From contig BSBM01001138.1 of the NCBI GenBank assembly GCA_027924585.1, positions 14,069,001-14,133,000 on the forward strand: a stretch of DNA of 64,000 nucleotides, written 5' to 3'. Below the pieces are notes generated by a model. The model saw nothing but the letters and a program-made list of their open reading frames with translations. It did no database searches and was not told the origin of the DNA. The position numbers were made by a program, and so were the translations under genes. Shown here piece by piece: positions 11,630-21,789 of this stretch (position 1 is its first letter; each line of letters starts with the position of its first letter). This DNA is from Larix kaempferi (taxonomy: Eukaryota > Streptophyta > Pinopsida > Pinales > Pinaceae).

Positions 11630-12202
11630 TGATCTGGGTCATGTCCAGGAAGCACGAGGGGGACAATAGTTTGACTGAATGAGTTGGCTCTGTTATGGTG
11701 GAAGCTTAATAAATAGAATGTGCAAAAGCAAGATTACACAATACAGATAAACACAATACACATAGACAATATGTAGGAATGCGAATTGTTCTTCTATTAG
11801 ATGTAAACAGGTAGCTTGATTGCTAAACTGATCAGATACTGATGTATGTTACAATATTATACATGCTTACGTTCAATTACAAAGAAGAAGTTAGAACAGT
11901 TCAACTAACTATTCAACCGTTATAGTCGACTGGAAGACATAGAGACAGTCTTTAGAAGTTCGATAGTCGCTTGTCGCATGTCGACGCTAATGTCGTGAAC
12001 TGTGAGGTTGTTGAACATGTCAAAGGTGCAGAACATGTCACAGTATGTCAAAGTCGAGACTCGTCAGAGTTGTGTCGAAATAGAACCTGTCAATTTTGTC
12101 AGAGTCATGCCGAGTCAAAACTTGTCGAATTTGTATCGACATCGATGACTAGTCGCAGTCGATGTTAGCATTTGACAACTAATTCCAACTGTGATGTGGA
12201 TC
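11630..12202 (-). repeat. 3' LTR of Gypsy-2 (573 bp)
   Basis: Direct repeat of 16795-17406. It lacks about 39 bp relative to that copy, around 11868, including the stretch with the TATA-like box. On the minus strand it begins TGATCCACAT. The pol frame ends inside it, at about 12115. Confidence 0.9.
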
Positions 12203-13320
12203 AGACCTCCTTCCTTAAGAAAAATGGACCCCATTTTTTTCTCGTGAAGGTGAGGAAACGTGTCGATCACTTCAGTAGCAGAGTACCACTTTCCTTGAGA
12301 TGGGATCTGGCCAGATTTAGCAACCTGAAATAAGGGAATTGTGTTCATCCTTATAAGGCGTACTCGTCGTCCCATAATGGTGTCGCAAGGAAGAGGCTCC
12401 TGAACATCTAGATGGATGTCTTCGGGTGTTGCTATTGAGAAGTCATTTTGTTCCAACAAAGGTGCATGGTATGGTCGAAGTAGATCCACATTGAAAACTA
12501 GATGCAAACCCAGGCAAGCAGGAATGTCAATTTGGAAAGCGTTTTCTCCAATATGTCGAATAATACTGTACGGACCATATTGCAATGGCTTGAGCTTCTT
12601 GAAAGGACCAGTGAAGCACTCCTTCTTAAGATGTAGCCAGACCTTATACCCAATTTGGAATGTATGAGGAATATGATGATTGTCGTGTCGGGCCTTAGAT
12701 TTCTCGTTTCCTCTGTGCAACATATCATGTGCTTGTCATTGAATGTCGCAAATCTATTCTCTAAACTTCACCGCTTTATCAACTTCTCGTTGGATGTGGT
12801 TGGTGTTGGAGTTCGGTTATGTTGAGGAGCTAATCAAATCGATAGGTGCTGAGGGTTGAAATCTGTAATAGGATTCAAAGGGACTCTTGCCTGTTGAGAT
12901 GTGCTGAACACGATTGTAGCTGTGTTGTATGTATGGAAGACTTTCATCCCATGTGTGTTGATGTTGGTGATTGTACATGAGAAGCAGTTGTACTACCAAG
13001 CGATTCACAAATTCTGTCTGTCCGTCAATCTAAGGATGGAAAGCTATCGACAATGAGAGTCATGTGTCTAGCTGTTTCTAGAGGGTCTTCCAAAATATGT
13101 TGATGAATCTGGCATCTCGATCGAAAATGATGGTTGTGGGTAAACCAAAGTGTTTCCACACATGTGTAAAGAAGAGCTGAGCGATTTGCTGTGTTGTTGT
13201 GGTCTTCTTACATGGTATGAGAATGGCCATATTGGAAAATTGGTCGAATACTACTAATATCGCGTCATGCTGATGTCTGTTAGTAGGATAACCCGTCAAT
13301 TAGTCCATAGAAATAGATTC
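12115..13320 (-). pseudogene. Gypsy-2 integrase and C-terminal region
   Basis: Minus-strand pieces in order. First I-S-M-D, then a TAG where F is usual, then L-T-G near 13290-13315 (first catalytic Asp kept); F-D-R-D-A-R-F near 13110-13130 (second Asp); and D-G-Q-T-E-F-V-N-R near 13000-13027 (catalytic Glu kept, after a stop just upstream). The C-terminal SH3-like segment follows (L-Q-Y-G-P-Y near 12580, N-A-F-Q-I-D-I-P near 12530, L-H-L-V-F-N-V-D-L-L-R-P-Y near 12480). The final 90 residues do not show a convincing chromodomain. The frame ends in the LTR at 12115. Individual stops and at least one frame break separate the segments. Confidence 0.8.
12203..12215 (-). other. Polypurine tract of Gypsy-2
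   Basis: The minus strand reads AAGGAAGGAGGTC directly before the 3' LTR start TGATCC. This is the expected plus-strand primer site. It is also coding (Lys-Glu-Gly-Gly), because the pol frame runs through it. Confidence 0.75.
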
Positions 13321-13743
13321 CCATGGTCAACTAGGAACTGGTAGAGGTGTCTACAATCCCTGTTGTTGATTAGGTGGCTTAGAAATGGCACAAACCACGC
13401 ATGATAGAATGTACTTGTTAACATCATATGTAAATGTAGGCCAGAAGAAATACTTCTGCAGAATAACAAGTGTCTTTGCTACTCCAAGGTGTCTTACGGT
13501 CTTGTTGTAGTGCATGTCTTAAATAAGCTATTGTCGATGCTCACCGGTCGGTACACAAATCTGTCCAAGCTTGTATAGCAAGGTATCTTTCAGGAAGTAG
13601 TCGGAGTTTGAGGTTGACAACTTGTTAGTCTATGACTATCGGTAAACTGCTGAGAAGTCCCTGTTGTCCTCGTACAACTGTTTCCAAGTGGCCGTATCAT
13701 ATCCCTACATACTCATCACTGTCAAAAGGAGAGTAATGGGTGG

Positions 13744-14427
13744 TCAACTAAGGAAATTGGCAGTGGCGTTAGATTTACCTTTCCGATACTTAATCACCAA
13801 TTGGAATTTTTGTAGGTAATTAATCCACTTGAATTGTTGGTTTGTCTGCAACTTTGATTTTGTCGGAGCGAACTGTAGCGGCTTGTGATTAGTGAGAATG
13901 ACCGTTTCCTTGCCAAGGATGTAATGCCTCCATTGCTTGATAGCTTGCATAATGGCGTATAGTTATTTTTCATACGTTGAGTATCTTCTAACCGTGTCGC
14001 TAAAAGTCTTGGAATGAAAAGAAACTAGGTGACTAGAATGAGTGATCACTACACCCAAGGCATAGTCTAATGCGTCCATATCAATATCAAAGGGTTGATG
14101 CAAATTAGGTAACACAAGTACTGGTGCAGTGCAAAGCCTATGTTTGAGCTGTTCAAAAGCTGCTTGATGTGTTTCTATCCATTGTAAGATAGTTTTCCCA
14201 TTTCCCTTTGTCAACTGATTCAAGGGCCAGGCTATGTGACTGAAGCCGAGTATGAACCGTCGATAGAAATTTGCCAAACCAAGAAAACTTCTTATTTCTT
14301 GAATGCTTCTAGGAATGGGCCAATCTTTGAGGATATATACTTTGTCTAGACCGACATGAATGCCTGCAGAGTCAATTACATACCCCAAATATTTGATTTT
14401 GGTCATTGCAAAAGAGCCCTTGTCCAT
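13744..14427 (-). pseudogene. Gypsy-2 RT thumb and RNase H
   Basis: 14427-13963 carries the K-Y-L-G-Y-V-I segment and the F-L-G-L-A-N-F-Y-R-R-F block after RT. It then starts RNase H with D-I-D-M-D-A-L-D-Y-A-L-G near 14065-14100 (usual T-D-A-S). A TAA near 13963 breaks the frame, and 13950-13744 resumes the same protein with H-Y-I-L-G-K, the T-N-H-K-P-L strand near 13885-13905, and an N-A-T-A-N-F-L-S end (usual N-x-x-A-D-x-L-S). The final D-to-N change in that motif suggests loss of activity. Confidence 0.85.
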
Positions 14428-14499
14428 GTTCAGATAGAGCCGATGTTGTTGGAGAGTGTCGAGGATCTGTCGAAGATGTCCGACATGTTCTTCCCATGA

Positions 14500-15432
14500 T
14501 CAACTGAAAATCAATATATCGTCAAGATATACAATAACGCATTTGCCGATGAAAGGTTGAATAAGGTTATCCATATGTCGCATGAATGTCGTAGGTGCGT
14601 TGGTTAATCCTAAAGGCATGACTAACCATTCGAACAATCCTTCCTTGGTCTTGAAAGTTGTTTTCCACACATCTGAGGGCTCGATTGGAATCTGATGGTA
14701 TCCCGACTTGAGGTCGAGATTAGTAAAGAATTTAGAACCTTTCAGATAGTCGATGAGCTCGTCTATTTGCGGCAAAGGGTACCAATTCTTCACCGATATT
14801 TTGTTGAGAGCTCTGTAGTCGATGCGCATGCACTAAGTCCCATATTTCTTTGGTACTAGGACGACTGGACTTCCACAAGGAGAGGAGTTGGGTCAGATGT
14901 GACCTTTGTCGATTAATTCTTGGATTTGTCTGTGAATCTCTTCATTTTCGAGAATGGATATTATGTAAACATATGTGTTAGGAAAAGAAGAACTAGGAAC
15001 AAGTTCAATGGAGTGTTTTAGCTGACAATGTTGCGGTACTCCATCTAGAGCTTGAAATAGGTTCTAGCACTCATCGAGAATATGATCGACTTGCTGTTTC
15101 TGTCAAGAACTGCATTGGTCATTGACTAAACTCATTGCTACAGTCTTCTTAGAATGTTGCGGTTTGATCATGATTAATGCGAACTTTTGAGCATGATTGA
15201 TGAGCTTCTTTGTTTGTTTGGCAGATATCATTGCAACTGTCGGTGTAGGTTGACGCTTGGGTATGCTGAACCATCGATTTTGAATTTTGACAATCACCTT
15301 CTCAGGTCATGACTGATAACTTCCATGTCTATCCCAGAGGTAAGGTTTCCCAAACAGGGCGTCGGCTACGGAGAGTGGTGCCACGTCGCAGAGTACTTCA
15401 TCTTCAAAAGGATTTATGAACTAGGTGAGTTT
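14500..15432 (-). pseudogene. Gypsy-2 protease-RT linker and reverse transcriptase
   Basis: 14829-14500 is [12 protein letters not shown] near 14829, [10 protein letters not shown] near 14690-14720 (first Asp), M-P-L-G-L-T-N-A-P near 14600-14625, and Y-L-D-D-I-L-I-F-S at about 14508-14532. Upstream (14830-15432) is a decayed linker with short open stretches such as 15297-15103. Stops include one just before the M-R-I-D-Y block. The catalytic YLDD is intact. Confidence 0.88.
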
Positions 15433-16723
15433 TCATTGTCGAGTGATCCGTAGTTCTTGTCCATCCTTCATCCAATCGATGTTGTAAGGCTGAGGATGTG
15501 GAGTGGTCACAAGACCTAGTTTCTTTACGAGAGCTTCAGAAATGAAGTTTTTTTGGCTACCGTTGTCCAAAATCAAATGTAATGGGTTGCTTTGGACCCA
15601 TATCCATGTATGGAACAGGCGTTCTCGTTCCTCCTCATCGACAATAGTTGAGGCTGCTGGAGTTGTTGAGGTTAGAAGGGTCATTGCGTCTAGATCAAAT
15701 TCTTCCACCGTCTTGTCGAACGTGTTGGAGGTCGACAATTTTGCCAAAAATGTCTTCTGAGATTTGCATTCGGATGTATCATGCCAAGATGAGTGGTGGT
15801 AATCACACCATTTTCCGGTTGACAGTTGTTTTCTACGTTCCCTCTTGTGAAAAGGTTTCTTATCATGATCTGGCTTTGGCAGTGTCGGCTGAGACGATTT
15901 TGACTTGTCGAAGTCAGCTGGTGCCTTCTTTTCGGGTGGTCGTCCTGATGTCGGCTTTGTTGCGAAACGTGATTTTCCTTTTTGCTTGGTTTCTAGTTTG
16001 TTGGTGTAGTGGAAATCATCTGCAAGCGTATTGACAATCAGAAATTCCATCTCCTGTTGAATGTACTGGGACAATTCGCTGGTGTACTTCAGAACAAGCA
16101 ATTTCTCTTCTTCTTGGATGCCAAGTCTTTCCATGAGTCGGTAGAACACGTCGATGTAACTTTGTACTGATTGGTATTTCCATTGCCTTAGCTACTACCA
16201 CTTCTTATATTGTTGCTCGAGGTATTTAGGCGGGTAAAATTCCTTCCGGATGTGTGACAAATTTATCCCATGTGTCGATGGGGTCTCCGCTTTTCTCCAT
16301 ATTTGTCGAGAGGTTCTCCTACCAGCAGTGAACGGAGGTTGACATCTTTAAGGATGTAATGGTGAATTTTTCAGCTTCAGAGAGTTGATTTACAGCGTAA
16401 TAGGATTCCAATTGTTGCACCCAATTGTCATCGATTTTCGCGTCAATCTTACCTTCAAGATTCGGTATGTCCAAATTCATTTGCACTTTGAAGGGGTTGA
16501 TTTTATCGGAGTGAGTTCTCGACTAGGATCCTTCGGATGTCGAAGCGAATCGTAAGAGAATCTCATTGAATTGGGAAAACATTTCAGTTTATTGTCGAGC
16601 CAAAGCTTGCTGAATAAGCTGTGTTGTCTCGTCGGCTGCATGTCTATCGTATGTTTCTTCTGTCATATTTGGAGTTAGCGTCTTCTTGGATTGTTGATAT
16701 TGCGAGCGAATTTGTATTGGCAT
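15433..16723 (-). pseudogene. Gypsy-2 gag and protease
   Basis: The probable start is the ATG at 16723-16721. 16500-16220 encodes a Retrotrans_gag domain (W-V-Q-Q-L-E-x-Y-Y near 16420, W-W-E-N-L near 16330), broken by a few stops and a frame change near 16200. From 16149 the frame is open for 238 codons. It has a basic linker, then a CHHC knuckle (W-C-D-Y-H-H, later H and E-C) near 15770-15815, the gag variant with His in place of the second Cys. The retropepsin site follows as L-I-L-D-N-G-S-Q-K-N-F near 15545-15580, where D-S-G is D-N-G. It ends at 15433. Confidence 0.8.
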
Positions 16724-16779
16724 AAGTCAGGTAACTTCGAGAGAAGTGTATACGCATAACTTAAGCTTGAAAACTGAGT

Positions 16780-16792
16780 GCACTCTGATACC
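16780..16792 (-). other. Primer-binding site of Gypsy-2
   Basis: The minus strand reads GGTATCAGAGTGC two bases after the LTR end, close to the tRNA-Met PBS core GGTATCAGAGC with one inserted T. Confidence 0.75.
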
Positions 16793-16794
16793 GA

Positions 16795-17406
16795 TGATTT
16801 GGGTCATCTCCAGGAAGCACAAGGGGACAACAGTTCGACTGAATGAGTCGTCTTTGTTATGGAGGAAGCTTAATAAACAAAATGTGCAAAAGCAGGATTA
16901 CGCAATACAGATAAACACAATACACACAAACAATATGCAGGAATGCGAACTGTTTTTCTATTAGATGTAAACAAGTAACTCGATCTCTAAACTGATAAGA
17001 GGCTGATGTATGTTACAATATTATACATGCTTATATAGAATTATGAGACGCTTGGGTTCCTGCCTGTTACATTCAGTTACAAAGAAGAAGCTGGAATGGT
17101 TCAATTGTTCAACCGTTATAGTCGACTGGAAGACAGAGAGACAATTTATCGAAGTTCGACAGTTGCTGGTCGCATGTCGACGCCGAATACTGATGTCGCA
17201 AACTGTGAGGTTGTTGAAGATGTCGAAGGTGCGGAACGTGTCACAGTATGTCGAAGTCGAGACTCGTCGGAGTTGTGTCAAAATCGAACCTATCAAAGTT
17301 GTCGGAGTCATGCCGAGTCAAAACTTGTCGAAGTTGTATAGACATCGATGACTGGTCACAGTCGATGTTAGCATTCGATAACTAATCCCATCTGCGATGT
17401 GGATCA
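16795..17406 (-). repeat. 5' LTR of Gypsy-2 (612 bp)
   Basis: Direct repeat of 11630-12202. It keeps a TATATAAG box (minus strand, near 17031-17040) that the other LTR has lost in a 39-bp deletion. Short GTCGA-rich strings recur across 17120-17370 (CpG-containing, for example GTCGAAG and GTCGGAG), a texture unlike the AT-rich neighbours. Confidence 0.9.
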
Positions 17407-17411
17407 AATAG

Positions 17412-18155
17412 GCTGAAAAGAATTTCCAAAGAATGAAATAGGTAATGAGTATTTGTCCAGAACTTGCATTACCATATTTTTCTAAACCATTTATTTTGGA
17501 ATGTGATGCATCGGGAGAAGGAATAGGGGCGGTCCTAAAGAAAAATAAACACCCCATAGCTTTTGAGAGCAAAAAATTGCAGCCACATTATAATCTATAC
17601 TACATATATGACAAAGAAATGTTATCCATCATGCATTCCTTGGCCAATTTTAGACAATACCTGGTGGGGAACAAGTTTGTGGTCAAAACTGATCATAACA
17701 GTTTAAAGCATTTTCTCACACAAAAGGATCTCAATGAAAGGAAACAAAAATGTGTAAGTAAGGGCCAAGCTTTTTATTTTAACATTGAATATGTAAAAGG
17801 GAAGAATAATATTATAGCAGATGCATTGTCTAGGAGACCTTCTTTTTCCCTTATGGACATTTTGAAAGATTGGAAAGATATGCTAATAGTTGAGTATGCC
17901 AAAGATAGTTTTGCTTGTGATGTGTTAGATGGAGTCAAAGGAGATGATAGATACAATATTTTGAATGGACTAATCTACTATAAGGATCGAATATACTTGG
18001 TTCATGGTTCGAATCTAAAGCACAATATTTTGAAGGAAGCTCATGATTCTCCTTTAGCAGGCCATCCTGGTTTCTTCAAAACATATAGGAGATTAAGGCA
18101 AAGGTTCTCTTGGAAAGGGCTCAAGGAATATGTTATAAAGTATGTGAATGAATGA
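17412..18155 (+). pseudogene. Gypsy-1 RNase H and integrase zinc domain
   Basis: Resumes Gypsy-1 pol after the nested insertion. RNase H: F-I-L-E-C-D-A-S-G-E-G-I-G near 17488-17526 (Asp present), A-F-E-S-K-K-L near 17559, E-M-L-S near 17617, T-D-H-N-S-L near 17688-17705, and N-I-I-A-D-A-L-S-R near 17809-17835 (Asp present). It then enters the integrase HHCC domain: H-D-S-P-L-A-G-H near 18042-18065, with a TGA at 18153 just before the C-Q-Q segment. A TAG near 17441, early in this part, also breaks the frame. Confidence 0.9.
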
Positions 18156-19435
18156 AATATATGTCAGCAAAACAAAGTTGAGCACACACATCCTGTTGGT
18201 CTATTGCAACCATTTCCTATTCCATAACCAAAATGGGAAAGCATCTCAATGTATTTCATCACAGGTTTTCCCAAGGCTTTGGGTAAGGATTGTATTTATG
18301 TTGTGGTGGATAGACTCACCAAATTTTCTCATTTCTTTTCTATTACATCATATTTTACTGCTGCACAAGTGGTTGATTTATTCTTTAGAGAATTTTTCAG
18401 ATTGCATGGACTTCCCAAGAACATTGTGAGTGACGGGGATAGTAGATTTATGAGTGCTTTTTGGAAAGAACTCTTCAAGATGGTGGGCACTAAATTGACT
18501 CCAAGCACAAGATATCATCCTAAAACTGATGGACAAACAAAAAGAGTGAACCAATGGTTGGAGGGGTACTTGAGGAACAATGTTGGTGAGCAACAGAAAG
18601 CACTACATTGACTCCAAGCACAAGATATCATCCTAAAACTGATGGCCAAACAGAAAGAGTGAACCAATGGTTGGAGGGGTGATTGAGGAACAATGTTGTG
18701 AGTAGAAAAAAGCATGGGTTAAATGGATACACTTGGGTGAGTTTTTCTACAATACTACTTTCCATATGTCCATTGGAATGTCTCCTTTCAAAGAACTTTA
18801 TGGTTATGAATAACTCACCTTTGTTGAGCACATTTTTGGTGATAGTAAAGCCCCAAAAGATAAGGATTGGATTGAGGAAAGTCAAGATATTTTGAAGCTT
18901 CTAAAATACAATTTTCAGGTTTCCCAAAATCAACAAAAAAAGTATGTGGATCAACATAGGGAGAAAATAAATTTTCAAGTGAATGATTTGGTCTATTTGA
19001 GGCTACATCCATATAAGAAAACCTCCTTAAAATGGAAAGGATCAGAAAATATTAAACCAAGGTATTATGGTCCATATAAGATAGTTCAAAAAGTTGGTAG
19101 CTTATGAGTTGGAACTTCCGGAAGGTAGAAAAATCCAAAATGTATTTCATGTTTCATGCCTTAAGAAGGATATTGGTAAGAAAATTTCTATTTCAGAAAC
19201 CCTCCCTCCATTAGATGATGAAGGACAACACATACTTATTCCAGAAAAAAATTTGAAGGAAAGAGAAAGGAAATTGAGGAGCATAACCATCAGAGAATAT
19301 TTGGTACAATCAAAATATTTTCCAAGTGAGGATGCCACATGGGAAGATGAACAAATTTTGCAGCATCCCAATTTCGAATTGCTTGAGGACAAGAAATATT
19401 GGGTGGGGAGGACTGTAATGTCCCCATCCAAATAA
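18156..19435 (+). pseudogene. Gypsy-1 integrase core and chromodomain-like end
   Basis: The core has I-S-M-Y-F-I-T-G near 18243-18266, where the first catalytic Asp is Tyr; V-S-D-G-D-S-R-F near 18427-18450 (second Asp kept); and D-G-Q-T-K-R-V-N near 18529-18552, where the catalytic Glu is Lys. A 113-bp direct duplication follows (18494-18606 and 18607-18719), and its second copy still reads Q-T-E-R. 18892-19107 is the integrase C-terminal part (Y-Y-G-P-Y-K-I). After a frameshift, 19094-19435 ends with a chromodomain-like block: I-R-E-Y-L-V, D-A-T-W-E-D-E near 19331-19351, then L-L-E-D-K. The stop TAA at 19433 lies inside the 3' LTR. Confidence 0.85.
19401..19413 (+). other. Polypurine tract of Gypsy-1
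   Basis: GGGTGGGGAGGAC directly precedes the 3' LTR start TGTAATG, where the plus-strand primer is expected. It is also within the pol coding frame. Confidence 0.7.
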
Positions 19436-21196
19436 ATCACTAGAAGGGAAAATTCCACCAATCTACTAGTTTCCTAGGTTGGGGTGGAAACATTAGATTT
19501 GGAATAAGGGAACTATAAAACCCCAAATGGATATTAGATTGAAAAATATATATTAAAAGGGGGATAAATAAATATTTAAGATAGGAAAATAAGGTGGCAC
19601 TTGGTCATGAGGGCACATTGGTTGTGTGGGACCCACACAAGCAAGATTCTCCATGCCACATGGCATCTTACTCTCACCCATTCGAATGCAAGGTGGATTC
19701 TAACATTCTTGGGGGAGTTGGAAGGGAAAAATAGTTGGAATTAATCAATGAGGGTCAAATTTGAGAGGAAGAGTAACTCCATGGAAGAGGAAGAGGAATC
19801 TTGGAGGTATGGTGACACTTGGGATAGATTCCCTAGCTTTTATGACAACAATGATGAAGATGCTATGACACTTATGAAAAGGATCAGACCTGATTGCTGA
19901 GATCTGACCTAGATGACATGTCAAGGCTAAAAATAGTCTCCAAGAATGCGCACAAGGGAGTTATGGAATCCAAATAATCTTCCATTCGAATTGATGGAAG
20001 AAGGAGGCTAGGAATTGTTGGACAAGTGGCACACATTGGAATCTCTCCCCAATTTGAGTTGGAATGAAGCTCATGGAGGGAATTTTAACCATGGATGGAT
20101 TGGGAAGCTAATAAAATACAAGAACCAAGAAGGATATTGGATTTTGATCATTTCTCATTTTGCAAATTGGAGAGCATAGATTGTCCATGCTAGTGGAGTG
20201 TTTACTCTACTTGCCTTAGTACCAATTTCGAGGATGAAAGATTCCCATCCTAATTGGAAATTGGATAGGCCATTCAGAACATTAATTTGGAGCTAAAATG
20301 GAGTCATTTGTTGCAGGTTTAAGCTACAGGGCTGCTCGCGATATTTTCTTCTTCAACTTGCTCCCACATCTCTCTCACACTTCTCTTCATATTTTGGCTC
20401 TTGGAGGAAGCGCGCACATGGTGAGATGCTGATCTATTTGGGGGAGTCCAAGGGGACAAATTTATTTGTAATATGATTTATTCACTCTGTATTTTATGCT
20501 GATAATAACCTCAGGTCTAAACTCCAAGTGAAATTATGTAAAAATGCCAAACTATGTATGAATGGTGCCATTTTCCCCTATATCTTGTTGTGAGAGATTG
20601 AAGTTGTTTGGTTTCGATTTGTTTCAGTAAATATATGTGATTTTATTGATGTATGTAGAGCCATTAATGCAATGAATAATTTTCATACACATTACACAAT
20701 TCCTTGGAACATTAATCTTGAAATTCATAGCAAGTTGTGGAGTTTTTCTATCATTTCCCCCTATGTGAAGACATGTCTACAAATCTCTGATTTATGGGAG
20801 TTGCAGCAGCATTTAGGAACTAATTAATGATGCATTTTCATGCCCATTTAAGTCCTATAACTAATCCATGTCTCTATTCTAAAATTTGAAAAGTTCATAC
20901 TGCATTTGAGAATCCATTAGTGACCTCTACCCTTGGGGGTTTGAACCTCGAAATTACTAGTAAAATTCCCCAATTTATCATGAAGTTAAATTAATGTTGC
21001 AGAAGTATTTTGAGAGTGTCAAAGAACCCATAAGATTATTTTTTATGTATTAATACCTTTAAAACACCTTCAGACCCAAATAGATAGCTTTAGGATCCAT
21101 TTGGAAGCATTTGATTCATCACTAGTCTAAGGGTCGAATTGGCCAAAAATTGCAAATTTTCCCAATTTTTCCAATTTTATAAAAAGGGACACTACA
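19414..21196 (+). repeat. 3' LTR of Gypsy-1 (about 1783 bp)
   Basis: Direct repeat of 6992-8773 with the same ends. The first 22 bases encode the last residues of the pol frame before its TAA. The CTATG TSD follows at 21197-21201. Confidence 0.93.
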
Positions 21197-21201
21197 CTAT
21201 G
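21197..21201. repeat. Target-site duplication CTATG, right copy of Gypsy-1
   Basis: Exact copy of 6987-6991. Confidence 0.9.
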
Positions 21202-21600
21202 GTAAGTAAGACTTGTTGAAATTTTCTTAATCCCACTTGGAAGGATCATAGAATTTCATATTATCCACATCCATTACTTAGTAAATACACATATATGGGG
21301 ATATACTTTGTTTGTAGGCATTATCACCTATCTTTTCCAACACTTCAAAAGGACCGTACCGCAAAGCCTTTTACCTTTTTTCACAAATCCTTTTACCTTT
21401 TTCAAAATCCTTTTACATTTTTTCACAAATCCTTTTACCTTTTTCATGACTTCTTCGATGTCTCATATACTTGCAAATGGATTTGTTTGATCTTATCAAT
21501 GAGCTTTTCAGCCTTATCTTTGATTTTATCTTATAATTGCAATGAGTTTCCCACAAATTGCTATTTGCAAAATTAGACTAATTTGCAAAATTTTAAGTTA
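21202..21600 (-). pseudogene. Gypsy relict (minus), integrase C-terminal fragment with a minisatellite
   Basis: On the minus strand a frame near 21290-21355 reads R-Y-G-P-F-E-V-L-E-K-I-G, the SH3-like strand of gypsy integrases, followed downstream by the Y-D-P-S-K segment typical just before the L-A-P block found at 6889-6986. Upstream, near 21480-21570, it reads Q-I-H-L-Q-V-Y-E-T, the helix before that strand. Between them, 21356-21450 is about four copies of a 20-22-bp unit. Joined with 6889-6986 it is one old minus-strand gypsy fragment. Confidence 0.6.
21356..21450. repeat. Minisatellite, 20-22-bp unit, about four copies
   Basis: Units begin CCTTTTACCTTTTT and end CACAAAT or CAAAAT. It lies in the relict gypsy coding sequence, where the minus strand repeats V-K-G-F-V-K-K. 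Confidence 0.8.
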
Positions 21601-21789
21601 ATTAGTTTTCATTAAAAGTGAAGTGTACATGAGTGCATTTTGCATAGTTCCTTATTTAATCCTTGGGTATAAAAATATCATAAGTTTCATAATTTTACAC
21701 CTTGAGTAACAATGACCTAATTAAAAGAAATGTTAATATAAAATTAATCTATAATTTTTCTTTTTTTAGAAAACATCAATAATGTTTTA

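Larger units (their letters stand above)
11630..17406 (-). mobile_element. Nested Ty3/gypsy retrotransposon on minus strand (Gypsy-2)
   Basis: Direct LTRs at 11630-12202 (3' LTR) and 16795-17406 (5' LTR) flank a minus-strand gag-protease-RT-RNase H-integrase coding region, with PBS next to the right LTR and a purine tract next to the left one. Flanking pentamers are AAGAG (11625-11629) and AATAG (17407-17411): a TSD with one change. Joining the outside sequences restores continuity of the Gypsy-1 protein from F-K-W-Y-Q-E to A-E-K-N-F. Chromodomain not recognised. Confidence 0.93.
6992..21196 (+). mobile_element. Complete Ty3/gypsy chromodomain retrotransposon (Gypsy-1), hosting a nested gypsy
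   Basis: Two direct LTRs (6992-8773 and 19414-21196) start TGTAATG and end ACTACA. They are flanked by the same 5 bases, CTATG, at 6987-6991 and 21197-21201. Internal order is gag, protease, RT, RNase H, integrase and a chromodomain-like end, which makes it a chromovirus-type gypsy. Positions 11630-17406 are a later insertion; without it the element is about 8.4 kb. It inserted into an older minus-strand gypsy relict. Several stops, frameshifts and a 113-bp duplication inactivate it. Confidence 0.95.

Noticed and set aside
15648-16034. Plus-strand 128-codon frame
   Set aside because: It lies opposite Gypsy-2 gag/protease, which has clear zinc knuckle and active-site motifs on the minus strand; a shadow.
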